A stretch of 64,000 nt of DNA, taken from contig CM049310.1 of NCBI GenBank assembly GCA_026874595.1, forward strand, positions 67,718,056 to 67,782,055, given 5' to 3'. Both the position numbers and the translations under genes were made by a program. The stretch is from Sipunculus nudus (taxonomy: Eukaryota; Annelida; Sipuncula; Golfingiida; Sipunculidae). The notes beneath the pieces are model-generated. The model ran no database searches. It saw nothing but the letters and a program-made list of their open reading frames with translations, and was not told the DNA's origin. Shown here one piece after another: positions 1 to 12,052 of the stretch (position 1 is the first letter of the stretch; each line of letters opens with the position of its first letter).

Positions 1-1628
1 AAATGTGTAGCTTCAGGTTTATTTAAAGAAAACTGATGTATGGCTTGAGGTTTATGTTGAGATTACAGATTTGCAGCTTGAGTTTCATTTAGAGGGAACT
101 GATGTATGGCTTGAGGTTTATGTTGAGATTACAGATTTGCAGCTTGAGTTTCATTTAGAGGGAACTGATGTGTGGCTTTGGGTTTATGTGGAGTGTACAG
201 ATTTGCAGCTTGAGTTTCATTTAGAGGGAACAGATGTGTGGCTTTGGGTTTATGTGGAGTGTACAGATGTGTGGCTTGAGTTTTATTTAGAGGGAACGGA
301 TGTGTGGCTTGAGGTTTATGTGGAGATTACAGATTTGCAGCTTAAGTTTTATTTAGAGGGAATAGATATGTGGCTTTGGGTTAATGAGGAGTGTACAGAT
401 GTGTGGCTTGAGTTTTATGTGGTGATTACAGATTTGCAGCTTGAGTTTTATTTAGAGGGAACTGATGTATGGCTTGAGGTTTATGTTGAGATTACAGATT
501 TGCAGCTTGAGTTTCATTTAGAGGGAACTGATGTGTGGCTTTGGGTTATGTGAAGTGTACAGATTTGCAGCTTGAGTTTTATTTAGAGGTAACAGATGTG
601 TGGCTTTTGGTTAATGAGGAGTGTACAGATGTTTGGCTTGAGTTTTATGTGGTGATGACAGATTTGCAGCTTGAGTTTTATTTAGAGGGAACTGATGTAT
701 GGCTTGAGGTTTATGTTGAGGTTACAGATTTGCAGCTTGAGTTTCATTTAGAGGGACTGATGTGTGGCTTTGGGTTTATGTGGGTTTATGTGTGGCTTGA
801 GTTTTATTTAGAGGGAACGGATGTGTGGCTTGAGGTTTATGTGGAGATTACAGATTTGCAGCTTGAGTTTTATTTAGAGGGAACAGGTGAGTGGCTATGG
901 GTTTATGTGGAGTGTACAGATGTGTGGCTTGAGTTTTATGTAGAGGGAACAGATGTGTGGCTTGAAGTTTATGTTGAGATTACAGATTTGCAGCTTGAGG
1001 TTTATTTAGGAGGAACAGATGTGTGGCTTTGAGTTTATGTGGAGTGTACAGATGAGTGGCTTGAGGTTTATGTAGAGGGAACAGATGTGTGGCTTGATGT
1101 TTATGTGGAGATAATAGATTTGCAGCTTGAGTTTTATGTAGAGGGAACAGATGTGTAGCTTGAGTTTTATGTAGAGGGAACAGATGTGTAGCTTGAGGTT
1201 TATGTTGAGTATACAGATGTGTAGCTTGAGGTTTATGTAGAGTGTACAGATGTGAAGCTTGAGGTTTATGTAGAGTGTACAGATGTGAAGCTTGAGGTTT
1301 ATGTAGAGTGTACAGATGTGAAGCTTGAGGTTTATGTAGAGTGTACAGATGTGAAGCTTGAGGTTTATGTAGAGTGTACAGATGTGAAGCTTGAGGTTTA
1401 TGTAGAGTGTACAGATGTGAAGCTTGAGGTTTATGTAGAGTGTACAGATGTGAAGCTTGAGGTTTATGTAGAGTGTACAGATGTGAAGCTTGAGGTTTAT
1501 GTAGAGTGTACAGATGTGAAGCTTGAGGTTTATGTAGAGTGTACAGATGTGAAGCTTGAGGTTTATGTAGAGTGTACAGATGTGAAGCTTGAGGTTTATG
1601 TAGAGTGTACAGATGTGAAGCTTGAGGT
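1..1628 (+). repeat. 33-bp minisatellite array in an ABL intron
   Basis: The whole stretch is built from 33-bp units of the type CTTGAGGTTTATGTAGAGTG plus ACAGATGTGAAG. From about 1220 to 1628 roughly eleven to twelve copies are almost identical, so they look recently amplified. From 1 to about 1220 the units are diverged and arranged partly as 66-bp dimers, with GATTTGCAGCTTGAG alternating with GATGTGTGGCTTGAG. Because 33 is a multiple of 3, one frame stays open and encodes an 11-residue repeat (LEVYVECTDVK type). This is a by-product, not a gene: the frame differs from that of the following exon and there is no sequence complexity. The array stops about 10 bp before the splice acceptor at 1638. 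Confidence 0.95.
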
Positions 1629-1638
1629 TTGCCTTCAG

Positions 1639-1728
1639 GTTGGCAGTGGGACCAGCATGATAGACCTCAGTTCAAAGACATCCATGAAGCGCTAGAGAAC
1701 ATGTTCCAGAACTCTGATATCAATGACG
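1639..1728 (+). CDS. ABL tyrosine kinase, exon encoding the end of the kinase domain
   Basis: This 90-nt exon encodes the last helix region of the catalytic domain of an ABL-family non-receptor tyrosine kinase, which links receptor and integrin signals to actin remodelling. The reading is C (split codon) WQWDQHDRPQFKDIHEALE followed by NMFQNSDIND. It contains the W-x-x-x-x-x-RP-F motif of subdomain XI of tyrosine kinases. The acceptor is TTGCCTTCAG at 1629-1638 and the donor is GTCAGT at 1729. The exon begins with two bases of a split Cys codon and ends with one base that joins the next exon to give Glu, reproducing the vertebrate ABL order (…SD-EVEKEL). The vertebrate equivalent is, to my knowledge, also 90 nt. 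The rest of the kinase domain lies upstream of the window. The polypyrimidine tract before the acceptor is poor and is supplied by the minisatellite edge. Confidence 0.93.
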
Positions 1729-2094
1729 GTCAGTGCTAGTTGTCGCTTCCTACACTGCTGTACTTTGTATTTTTATATGGAGTACAAGTTACTTGTGTTT
1801 GGTGTATAAGTTACCAGTGTAAATAGATTTACATACTTAACATGCATTTAAACTTCAAATGTATGCATAACAGATTTGGTTCTTTATCAGATGTTACAAA
1901 GTTTAGTTGATAAACTAATTCAATATAAAGAGTGTAGTTTAAATGAAAGTTCAAATGAATGATGTTCCATGAGACACTTTTCCTTCAGAAATGTTGTTGG
2001 AGGTAGGTGATAAAATTTTTGTGAATGAACAATAACATGTTAGAGAGGCAGTAGTTTATGTGTTATAGTGAACATATGTACATCTACTGTGCAG

Positions 2095-2205
2095 AGGTTG
2101 AAAAGGAACTAACCAAGTCCAGCAGACAGCCACCACCCATCCTACCAATGAAGAAGAGAACAACCTCAGATGCCAGTGAGATCAGTGATACGCGGGTTAA
2201 TGCAG
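2095..2205 (+). CDS. ABL tyrosine kinase, linker exon after the kinase domain
   Basis: This 111-nt exon follows the kinase domain. It reads E (split) VEKELTKSSRQPPPILPMKK followed by RTTSDASEISDTRVNA. The VEKEL start is the ABL-family signature immediately C-terminal to the kinase fold. The acceptor is CTACTGTGCAG ending at 2094 and the donor is GCAG|GTAACG at 2206. Phase is 2 bases in and 1 base out, matching both neighbours. The Pro-rich RQPPPILP segment and the basic KKR that follows belong to the poorly conserved linker. An alternative upstream extension from an ATG at 2058 reads through the acceptor and is not supported by homology. The intron after it (2206-8088) is 5.9 kb and almost entirely repeats. 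Confidence 0.9.
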
Positions 2206-2569
2206 GTAACGGGGCAGCAGCATTCTGTGCAGACCTCTAGTAATAAAGTATTGTTGCATTAAGATTACAGCTAAGTCTGGTATCAGACAAAGCAATGTTC
2301 ACCTCATCTGGCCATCTTACTATTGGCACAGCACACTTCTTTTTATAAGTGAAGCAATCTGACTTGGTGTTTGCTGCCTGTTGGTAAAACTTTCATTTCT
2401 TTATTTATAAAGGATTAAAACCTTTCAAACAATGGTAGGGACTTAACAAATGAATTGGTTGATACAAAGTTCTCAGCTGGGTTCCTGCAGGCTGCACCTG
2501 GGGAGCTTTTCTGTATAGGTACTCACCATTTGGAGTTGCACCTGGTCTGGTGACCTGAACTTTTTTGGT
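2206..2569. other. ABL intron, start; nothing recognised
   Basis: This stretch follows the GTAACG donor. I see no coding homology and no clear repeat boundary until the A2-type repeat begins near 2570. Confidence 0.4.
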
Positions 2570-3030
2570 GACCCACTTTACTAGTAGAGTGAACCTGACG
2601 TTGAATAGGTCCATTGTGGGAGAAAATCACACCAATTATCACACCAAATATCTCAAGAAATCTTGAATGGATTGATCCAAAAATCAAGTTGACTGAAGAT
2701 CTTGGATAGTGTTGTCATGTATAGGAAATTGGTGGCGCCACCTTCTATCCTTTTCTTACCTTTTAATACCCCCCTTCGTTGCCACTTGACAGTACTGTGA
2801 GCATTATAACTCAAAAACTAATGGACAAATTTCTTTTTTTATTATGATTATATACATACATAGATATATGTTATGGGATGAGGTATATTTAAATTGGGAT
2901 CATGACCTCTCCTATGAGAACAGCCTTGACCTTGAATATTCCCATATTTGGTGAAAATTATTGTTTCTCAAGTTGATAGGTTGAAGAAACCCTAGTCACT
3001 TGCTGCTGAATATGAGGGCCTTTTCTTCTA
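2570..3030 (+). mobile_element. Family A2 fragment
   Basis: This segment matches the interior of the A2 element at 24964-26470 in order and orientation. It shares ACTAGTAGAGTGAAC, ATATCTCAAGAAATCTTG, TGGTGGCGCCACCTTC and the run TTGAAGAAACC near its end. Both A2 termini are missing. It sits in the last ABL intron. Confidence 0.7.
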
Positions 3031-3054
3031 TTGGCCTAGAAATTGTAGTTATTA

Positions 3055-3740
3055 ATTTTTAGCTCAGCTAACTATAAGTCATCTGAGCTTTAGTCATGAT
3101 CCTTTGTGCGTCATCTGCCCATCCGTCCGGATGTCCTTTAACACAGGGCAGGTTTTGAAACCTTTTGACCTATGAATCTAAAATTTGACATAGAGTTAGA
3201 TATCCCCAAAATATCCTACCATACCAATAAATGGGTCAAAATGACTTTGTTCCTTTGAGATAATAAGGGAAAACATCAATTTTCTATGAAAAATCCATTG
3301 TTACACTTCAAAATTGCATAGTATCAAACCAATGACCTGATATTGATCATATATATTATAACCATTCCTCTCTATATGTACTTATCAGAAATAAGCTCAG
3401 TAAGGTGTAAATTCTTGAAGTTATGGGCCAGAACATAATGCACTTTGTAAAAATACAGGAAAGATATTTGCTCACTTAAAACAAGAATTGTTGTAGTTAG
3501 AGACTTTTTTCATGTACATAAGTTTATTTAATTAAGATTCAATTTTATACCCAAAATTAGATCTGAATTTTTAATTAATTAAGTTATTAGCATTGATATA
3601 AAACCAGTACCTTAAATTGTTTGCCTAACTTTGGCCATGGCATGTTTCTTTCCTGTATGTACTTTTGATTTAATTTTCACTGCATATACACATAAGGATT
3701 TAATCTGTTAATATTTCAAATTTGACAATAAAAGCTTGAA
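3055..3740 (+). mobile_element. Family B copy, 3'-truncated
   Basis: It begins with the family B 5' hairpin (TTTAGCTCAG…ATCTGAGCTTTAG), then a CCGTCCGG tract and the conserved order GTTTTGAAACC, AAATTTGACATAG, TTCCTTTGAGA, TTACACTTCA and ATGGCATG. The family's 3' palindromic terminus is absent, so the copy is truncated. It is diverged from the full copies at 13519 and 42629. Confidence 0.75.
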
Positions 3741-4583
3741 AATTAGGCTAGTTATTGAATTTTTCAGGAGGCTGTTATTGTATTCACTTGCATGGTGAAA
3801 CTCCAGCAAGCCCACTTCTGGTCACTGGAGGTCAGCTGTGCCAGGGTACCTGATTTGTCATGGGTCACTGGGGGAGATTCCCTGTTGTGGCAGGTGTACA
3901 GTTGCTCTCATAACCCTCCACCCACCCTACCCACCAAGTATTAAGCAGTAATTGTCCTTGTCCTGTATATCCATATTGTATTGCTGTTTCCACTCCAATA
4001 TACAAAACTTTTCTTGAAATAGCAATTCAATGAGTAAACCAGAAGATGGCACGTTGTGGTAATGTAGCATTGTAAAAGAAATTAATTTTCTTTCAAATAA
4101 TTTTAGGAAATTAAAATATCATTAGACCCATTAGTAGGCATAATTTGATGAGCCAAATTATGAATAAGTTGTGGTGCAAATTTTTTGTTGGTCAAATGTA
4201 TTCTTCAAATAACTTACAGGCACATCAAATTTTTTTTCCATATTGCATTATTAAATGGTTTCAGGCCCCAATTTTCATGTATTACCCAGTACTATATATT
4301 CGTATCAGATTTAGTTAATGCTCATTTGAAAGTGGAAAATTTTGTACAGCATTTTATTTCAGTTAATAAATTAAATGTGCATTATCATACTTCAGCTACT
4401 GCACTTTCTTCCTTGTTCTACAATTGATAGGGGTTCTTACATTTCCATGGTTATTTTAATACAAATGTCACTGTAATATAGCTGAAATAATGATGCTTCT
4501 AGAAATATTTGATCATGAGAGGCTTCTGCATCTTAGATATAGTCGAAGGCACAGTATTTGTCCAGAAAACATATATTTAATAT
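3741..4583. other. ABL intron, no assigned feature
   Basis: I see no gene. Part of the interval (about 4500-4583) is paralogous to 12885-12960 and forms the left flank of the family A insertion that follows. The segment near 4185-4440 resembles tails of family B copies but is too diverged to place. Confidence 0.4.
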
Positions 4584-5765
4584 TTGTATCCGCCAAAACA
4601 AAGTTTTGGGGATACTATGTTTTTGACCAGGTTCCGCCGCCGCCGCAGCGTACGTTTCCTGAGAACTCCTCTGAGACTACTGGACTAATTTTTCCTAAAC
4701 TTACACCAATTATCAGGTCACGTGAACTGGTGCCTAACCAATTGGCCTTGACCTGTCACCTTTCTTCTCTGCCCAGCGTCCGTTTGTGTGTCTGTTTCAA
4801 TACATAAACCCACATATCTCAGGAACCATTTGACTGATCAGGAAAAAGTTTTTGTACAAATGTAGCCCTTGGATAGCTTTATAACATACGCAAAAAATGG
4901 TGGCGCCACCTGCAACCATGTTTGCACAGTTTCCATCTGTTCATCTGCCTTGGGTTAAAATCACTCATATCTCTGCAGTGGTTTGACTAATTAACCTGAA
5001 ATTTGGCATGTGTATACATCCTGGATAGCTTTCTTGATTTTATGACAGGTGGCGCCACCTACATTCACGTTCACGCTGCAGACATCCAAGCTCATATCTC
5101 GGGAACCATTTGACCAATCAGGAAAAAAAACTTACACAAATGTAGGCCTTGGATGGCTTTATAACATACACAAAATGGCGCCACCTGCAGCCATATTTGC
5201 ACAGCGTCCATCTGTTTGTCTGCCTTCGGTTAAAATCACTCGTATCTCTGCAGTGGTTTGACCAAATTACCTGAAATTCGGCATGCGTATACATCCTGCA
5301 TAGCTTTCTTGATTTTATGAAAGTCGGCCAACCTAGGTAGGTACATCCACATTCACACTGTAGACATCCATGCTTATATCTCCGGACTCGGTCGACCAAT
5401 CAGGAAAAAAATTTAACACAAATGTAGCCCTTAGCTATATAACATACACAAAAATGGTGGCGCCACCTGCAGCAATTTTTGCACAGCGTCCATCTGTTTG
5501 TCTGCTGTGGGATAAAATCACTCATATCTCTGCAGTGGTTTGACTTTTCCACCTGAAATTTTGCATGTGTATACATCTTGGATAGTTTCTCATTCAAGTA
5601 ACAGGTGGCGCCACCTACAATCATGTTTACGTGGCAGACATCTATTATAATATGTAACACATGTAACTCTATTTCCCCTTGCCACTCAATCCATGCCTCA
5701 CTTCACCCGTCCTACTCTGATTTTGGCAGATACACGTAGTCGCTTGTCGACTACCCGTATTCTAG
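4584..5765 (+). mobile_element. Family A element, complete copy 1
   Basis: This is an 1182-bp hairpin-ended element. The 5' end TTGTATCCGCCAAAAC is followed by AAAGTTTTGGGGATAC, giving an imperfect hairpin. Next come a CCGCCGCCG tract and the unit GTGAACTGGTGCCTAACC. The core consists of monomers each bearing GGTGGCGCCACC or a variant (4902, 5050, 5459 and 5605 are examples). The 3' end carries GTAGTCG…CGACTAC, then CCGTATTCTAG. A paralogous locus at 12885-12985 lacks the insertion, which fixes both boundaries to within about three bases. No protein is encoded. Confidence 0.85.
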
Positions 5766-5806
5766 TTGATTATCAACAGTTAGCAGGGCCATTTCCTCTT
5801 AGCTTT

Positions 5807-7118
5807 TTAGCTCAGCTGACTGTAAGTCAACTGAGGTATGGGAATGGCGCTTTGTCTGTCGTCTGTCCGGCTGTCCGGTCATCTGTTAGCAGGGCACAAA
5901 TTGTAACTGCTGGTCCTAGAAACTTCTTAGTGAACATCCAAGGAGGTCAATAAAAAAAAAATCTCCTTGGAAACCTGAAATTAGGTAACTGCGACCTATA
6001 TCCTCCAAGCTATCAGGCTTGTAAGTACCCCCAGAATAATAACAAATCTGATACAAAACCTCCAATATCTTGAAAATTAATGCATGGATTATCATGAAAC
6101 TTGCCTTGAATATTGATCATGACTAGTTTTGTCAGTTCCCAAAAAGTGGTGGCGGCATCTGTATTTTTTTCATATTTTTACAAATATTTTTCTATTTTTT
6201 TAACTTTAAAATGACAATAATCATGTCAGTTTCTCAGCTGTGATTCCATATAGAGTCCCAAAACCTGGTGTGTTTATTGATCGCAAGTGGATGCCCTATA
6301 GTAATCATCCTTTCTGTCTGTCTGTTCATCTGTCTGTCAATCTGTCCATCCATTTATCCACACAAATTTGTTTCAAGATGATAACTCAAGGTTTGATTGA
6401 CAAATGGATTTCAAACATGACTTACAAATGCCCCACCACTAAACCTGTATGATATTTGGGTCATGAGGTCAAAGGTCAAGGTCACCAGACTCGCTTATTA
6501 AAAAATATTATGGCTTCATTTTAAGCCAAGCTTTTCATCCCAAACTTTCCATTTTGCACATTTAGCTGACTTGCCAGTATGGGGAGAGCATAAATAAATT
6601 TGGGGTCACAAAGTCAAAGTTCAAGGTCACAAGGGCCATCTGTTCAAAAATTAGCTTCCAGATGATAACTCCAGTTTAGTTTGACAGACTGGTTTCGGAC
6701 TTAACTTCTATATGGCTCACAACTATGTAAGAACCCTGTCGATTTTGGACTTATTTCTTTAAAAGGTATGTGTATGCATTTTAAAGCCAAACTTTTCATC
6801 ACAAACCTTCCATCTTCAAGATAATACTCACCTTCATATAGAGGAAGATTCTTTTCTTTGGCTAGACAGATTGGCTTCAAACTTGATCTAATTATGACCC
6901 ACCACTTAAGTAAGAAACAATTTGATTTTCAGGGTCCAGAGGTCAAAGGTGAAGGTTAAAGGACTGTCATTCTGAAAAATTTCTTAAAAATATCCGTATA
7001 GACAAATACAGCTGGGCATTGAGACCCCTGGGTCCCTAGTTAAAAGAAATGTCTGTTTTGCATTTGCAAAAATTTTCCAAAATTCATCTGAGCGACATGA
7101 CCCATGGGTCCCTTGTTT
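5807..7118 (+). mobile_element. Family C element, copy 1
   Basis: It starts TTAGCTCAGCTGACT with a pairing arm AGTCAACTGAGG, then TGTCTGTCGTCTGTCC. The interior matches family C monomers (GGCACAAATTGTAAC, CCTGAAATTAGG, TACCCCCAGAATAAT). It ends GACATGACCCATGGGTC plus CCTTGTTT. The region from 6240 to 7000 is diverged from other C copies. No coding capacity is visible. Confidence 0.75.
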
Positions 7119-7796
7119 TTTTCTCAGCAATGACAAGGAAGTAGTCACAATAAATTTGCATATGTACATACATCTTGGTGAAAACTTGCTACCCACTAAT
7201 CATTTGGCATAACTTATATTTTAATATTTTTAAATGAATTTTTATCATGTTTGTATGTATTTTCAGTTTTTGCAGCTTTCACTGAAAGTCAAATTTTATT
7301 TTTATAAATCACCTTCAAAACTGTATATTATAGAATGTGGTTTTCATAGCCTTGTCAACATGTTTGAAAATCAATTTGACTTTTTGATTTTATGGAATGT
7401 AAAGAAATGCATTCAGATATTGTTGGTTTCAGACACTTAAAACACACACACATCTGATATTTATTTATGTATTGAAATTAACATAATATAAAGCGGAAAC
7501 ATGGCACATTAAATTTAGAACTTTCATTTATTTTAAATTACTTGTATTCAGTTCTTTTAAAATAATACTTATTTTCCTCATTCTTCTCTTCTGTGTTTGA
7601 TAAACTTTTTTATATAAAGGAGCATGACAATTTTGGATGTGAGCACAATAAAAGGTTTGTTTGATAATTGATGTTTGGAGTGAAAGGCTAAGGACACTGG
7701 ATTGTTGAATAATGAAAACATCAGGTGCCCATGATACTTATTTTACTTAACATTTTTGATCCAGTGTCTCTTCCAAATACCAAGGTATATTCTAGA
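7119..7796. other. ABL intron, no assigned feature
   Basis: AT-rich DNA with no coding signal or clear repeat. An AATAAA-like string near 7647 lies upstream of the last exon and has no evident role. Confidence 0.35.
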
Positions 7797-8030
7797 ATAC
7801 TCCTGTCTGTGCTAGAATACTCTTGTCTGTGCTAGATTACTCTGTGCTGAGTACTCTGTCTGTGCTAGTGTTCTCAGTCTGAGCTTGTATCTCTGAGCTT
7901 ATGTACTTTGTGTCTGTTCATGGATACTGTGTCTACTGTGTGCTAGAGTACTCTTGTCATGTAGTATCATACTGTGTCTGCTATGTCTGTGCTGGTATAC
8001 CCTGTCTGTGCTTGAGTACTATGTTATGTG
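7797..8030 (+). repeat. Degenerate CTGTGCTAGAATACTCTTGT tandem repeat
   Basis: Multiple imperfect copies of TCTGTGCTAG(A/T)ATACTC and TGTCTGTGCT lie in this pyrimidine-rich stretch just upstream of the acceptor of the last ABL exon. Unit length is irregular, about 15-25 bp. Confidence 0.65.
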
Positions 8031-8088
8031 GTATCATTAAAGTTGCATCATGTGATTTGTCAGCTGCTACAAAACTTTTTTGTTTCAG

Positions 8089-10355
8089 CTGCAACTCCTC
8101 CGATGATGAGGCGAGCTGTTAAACCACAGGATCCAGACACCACTATCAGGCAAGCAGCCAACATTCTGATGCGCTCATCTAGTCGTAAACGGGCTCCAGC
8201 CCCACCAAAGAGGACCACATCTTACAAGGACCCTACTCTCCAGCCCTTAACAAAGGAGCAGATGTTTCAGGATGCTCTGGTAGAGTCAGAGACTCAAACA
8301 TATTCTTTAGAACATACCCCAGAAGAACTACAAGGCAGTATTGAAGAAGGTGTGTGTCGAAGCTGTGAGTCGCTCAATGATCGAGAAGTACGTCTGCTCA
8401 ATAGCAACAATCGTTCCTTCAGCAGTAGTGATGAAAAACTCTCCACACCACCAAGTCAGTCACGTAGTGGCAGTTTAGAAAGAGTGTTAGAGCAGCCATT
8501 CCGTGAGTCCCCCCAGTCCAGGTCGAGCAGCTTGGACAGGGGAGGAGTGGCTGCTAGTCCTGCTCGCACCAGCAGTGAAACAAAGACTCCAGACAGTGGT
8601 GTGTCTGATTCTTCTCCTCAGCTACAGCCACCTCAGCATATTCCTAAAGGAGGGGTACCGCTGTTCAGACCAGTGGGCCTTCAGACGTCTACATTACCCA
8701 CCTCCAGAACTGTCAAAGACAAAGATACAAAACAGTCACAGGATGTCAATCAGTCAAAGCCCAAAGACACTGTTGCTTCTTTAGAGGTCAGCAATGTTAA
8801 AGCTGCTATCAGTAGATACGGGACCATTCCCAAAGGAAAACGAATTGATGCATACCTTGCTTCATTAGAGCAACACAAGGATGACACCAAGGAAAAAACC
8901 ACCTTGTCCCCAATCAGGAGTCCGGATGAAGAGGATACCCAAGGTCCTGATGCTGAGACAATCCGCAAAGTAGAGGAGTGGAAATCCAAGCTAGAAAATG
9001 TTCAAGGACAAACTGTGTCCCGCCCTGATCACAATGTAAAGCCCTCTGCTTTGTTCAAAAAAGATACCAAAGATATCAAGGATATAGAAAATGTGGAGGG
9101 AAATTCCCCTTCAGAAATTGTAGAGGATCACAATTTAAAGCCATCATCTCTGTTGCGCTCCTCCTCTACCCATAACATGCCAAGTGATGCTGACAAGTCA
9201 GTAGTGTCATCAGGACTGACCAGACAGAAGTCTGACCTGACTGGGAGCAGGACGGGTCTCAACAACCAGGATTGTACAGGGGACCCCAAGGAGTCTCCAG
9301 TCCCAGACTGGAAACTTCCTAAACCCAAACCCTCCCCAAAAGCCAGACAGAGGCTGCTGCCTCACCCTGAACAAGAGAAAAGATCACCGTCAGGAACTGA
9401 GCCATTTGGATCTCCTCCAACCATGAAATCATTCCCACCCCGCCACCCTTCCTCGTCCTCAGAGGAGGTAGTCTTGGAGAGTAAATTCATAAATTCAACA
9501 AGCTCTCACAACAGTGAGACAAGTATTGCTCAAAAGGTGGTAAGTCCCCCAGTCCCTAAGAAACCTGTGCTGCCACCTGGGTCATATGGAGAGAGTGGCA
9601 CAGAAACAGAGTCTTCAGTGGACACTTTGGTGGGTTCTGTTATACATGCTTCAGTCAGGGATAAAATCTTGTCGATCCAAGAGAAGGGAATGGACCAATC
9701 CAAGCCTGTGATATACAAAAAGCCTATGGGTCCCATAGGTGGAGACGGAGATAGTGTTAAGCCTCAGATGTTGTTTTTGGCCTCAGAATCCATGGAGAAG
9801 ATGACACAGACCCCACCAGAGGGAAGGAGGTTTTTACAAATGGGAACCAGAAGTATTCCAAGGCCTCAGACAAGTGGGCCTCGCCAACCTTTCCCAGCCT
9901 CAAAAACAACACATGCTTCTAGTACAAAACCTACTCCAGTCATTACGAACCCTTCCCAACTTGTGTCTCGAACTTCTTTGCACAAAGTGCAGTCAGACAA
10001 AAGTGACAAAATTGAACTACGACCAATCTCTCGGGATTCTCTAGTTTCTATGGCAAGAGACTTGAAATCAAATCTAGAAGCACTAAGTACTGTGGCAAAT
10101 AAGAACAGTTCAAACTTTATGCAGTTGTCTGAGAAAGTGCTAATATTTCACAAATCTTGTGCAGATTATGTTGAATCACTGCCACCACATGGTAAATTCC
10201 ACTTCAAGGAATTATTAAATTCATTACAAACTGTTGCAGAAAGTCTTAAAATGTGCTCTGGCAGCAACATGGCAGAATATGACAAAGTAATTGGTGACCT
10301 TCAGAAGGCAGTCAAGGACATTGAAACTGTGATTGACCGAAGAGACAAAGTATAG
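8089..10355 (+). CDS. ABL tyrosine kinase, long last coding exon with F-actin-binding domain
   Basis: This exon encodes the C-terminal half of ABL, 754 residues and a TAG stop. The acceptor is TTTTTTGTTTCAG ending at 8088. The first two bases complete an Ala codon, then ATPPMMRRAVKPQDPD follows. The early part carries a basic-proline motif KRAPAPPKRTTSYKD, an ABL-typical SH3-binding and NLS-like segment. The middle is Ser/Pro-rich and disordered, with RYGTIPKGKRIDAYLASLEQ near 8815-8875 and proline clusters PKPKPSPKARQR and SPPVPKKPVLPPG. The last ~100 residues (about 10040-10352) match the four-helix F-actin-binding domain: MARDLKSNLEALS, FHKSCADYVESLP and a final helix ending KAVKDIETVIDRR. 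A single very long last exon is the usual ABL arrangement. The 21 residues upstream of 8089 in the same open frame are intron. This is the strongest gene call in the window. Confidence 0.95.
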
Positions 10356-11650
10356 CAGGGTGTAGAAGTTTTATATTGTACTTTAGGCCATAGATGTTTA
10401 ATTGATGTAATAACGTCCTACTTACCTGCTCTCTGACCAAAGTTAACAATCAGATAATCATCCCATGCCCTAATAAGTGGTGTAGAAATTACTGTTTTTT
10501 CAAAACTGAGATCAACAGCTTTTAATAGTTGCTTACCATTAGTATAATACATTCATTTTAAAAGATGCCTTAATGCATGCCTGCTGTGTTTTATGTTTTT
10601 TTTTTTTTTGTTTTTTTTTTTTTTTTGCATTTGCTAAATCAGAGCAAGGAATGAAATAGCAGTGAAAGGGAACATTATGTAGCAGATATTTTAGTTGCCA
10701 GACCAGAGCTTGCCAGTTCCTGTCCATTACATTGTGCTATATTGGCTGTGCTTGAAGAACCGATCATCTTAAAAAGATTATTTCAAACAACAGCCTTCGT
10801 GCCAACAGAAATGCTACAGAAAACTTAAAGAGGATTTTGTAATTTGTGTATGTGCAAGTGTCATGGATAACCAGTTTACTTTTTGTGAATGTTTGCTGGT
10901 CAAGCTCTTATTAACAATTCATGTGTGTGTGTGACCACATCAGCAGGTCCATGTGGTCCTGTCCTTATTTGCTTGCTCTCAGTCTTCTCAGCCATTCTTG
11001 TCTCTCTTCAGATTTCACCGCCAGTCGACATAGAATGCGAGTCATTTCATATCCTCACGTGTTATATTTCACATTAGCAGATTGACAGTCTAGTTCAAAT
11101 GTGTTTAGAAGGCAATTGCCCTTTCACATTTTTATATCTGTGTTTGTAAAGCTTAAAGAAGAATGAATTATAAACTGATCATCATTACCCTCTAGATTCT
11201 TTGTGCATTTATTTGTTATTGAATTATTGTAAGTTAATGCTGATTTTAAACAAAGCAATGGATATTGGATAAGTTGTTCAAGGTACAATTATGTAGTATA
11301 TTAGGAATATTGTGTTACATATTTATAACAGGCTGGTCCATGTACTGTGTAGCTAAGCAATCATTTTAATTATCAGAATTTCATCACTAGATAGGCTAGC
11401 ACCAAAAATCCAGTCACATTGAAGATGATGCATCCTGCTTGACCTATGTTATTAGTTGATAATACTTGTGTCTACATCCAGTCAACTATAGTGACCTCCC
11501 TTCATCTGTTGGCCAACTGTCTGTCTGTCTGGCAGCACAAGTGTGTGTATCCTTTTGAATCTGCAAAGCTTTCCTTCATCTCCAGAGCCAGGTGTGAAGC
11601 TAGGCCACTATGGATGTTATGGTGTTTAAGTCTCACATTAAAACCTGATT
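10356..11650 (+). other. Probable ABL 3' UTR and flank
   Basis: The stretch directly follows the ABL stop codon and carries no recognised repeat family. It contains an interrupted T-run at 10597-10626. No canonical AATAAA occurs before 12050. The variant ATTAAA at 11637-11642 is the best visible candidate poly(A) signal. The 3' boundary is therefore an inference. Confidence 0.4.
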
Positions 11651-12052
11651 GTAATCATTGGTAGTGGCTGCAAGATAAAACAGTGAATCATTGAACAGCC
11701 TACGGAGTGTCAGGGTTTCTGAGCTATAGCAATCACCCTTTGTCCGTCCGGCCAGATGTCCCTTAACCAGGCATTATTGAAACCTGTGACCCATGACTGA
11801 ATCCAAAATCCAACATACAGTTAAATGTTCCCAAGTTCTCTTATCAAAACTGAAATTGGGTCACTGCGACTTCCTTCCTTTAGGAAATTAAACTAGGATT
11901 CTCCTTGCCACCCTGTCTCCCCACCATTGACAGAATGCATAAACAAGGAGAATATTATAGTTTTCTATGTTTAATTGATATTTTTTCCTTGAATGTGGCT
12001 ACATTTTGGATCTAGTTTTATAATTAGGTTACAGTGATTTAAAGTGCTAATT
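11651..12052 (+). mobile_element. Degenerate hairpin-family remnant
   Basis: TTTCTGAGCTATAGCAATCA followed by CCGTCCGGCC and AACCAGGCA near 11717-11770 is a worn family B/C 5' region. Pieces of family B body follow (AATCCAAAATC, AAACTGAAATTGGGTCACTG). No 3' terminus is visible. Confidence 0.5.

Noticed and set aside
71-1032. Two open frames of about 160 codons with an 11-residue repeat (LEFHLEGTDVW type)
   Set aside because: They are produced by a 33-bp minisatellite whose period is a multiple of three. No start context or homology is present, the frame differs from the ABL exon, and the array lies in an intron.
1252-1695. 147-codon open frame of perfect LEVYVECTDVK repeats running into the ABL exon
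   Set aside because: It crosses the splice acceptor in a different frame from the real exon; the exon's own frame has stops in each repeat unit.
4584-5765. Assigning family A to canonical Helitrons with 5' TC and 3' CTRR inserted between A and T
   Set aside because: The 3' hairpin plus CTAG fits, but the empty site places the 5' boundary near TTGTATCC rather than at TC, so only a Helentron-like affinity is proposed.
8028-8088. Upstream ATG extension of the last ABL exon
   Set aside because: The 21 residues before 8089 precede a clear TTTTTTGTTTCAG acceptor, and phase with the 2205 donor requires entry at 8089.
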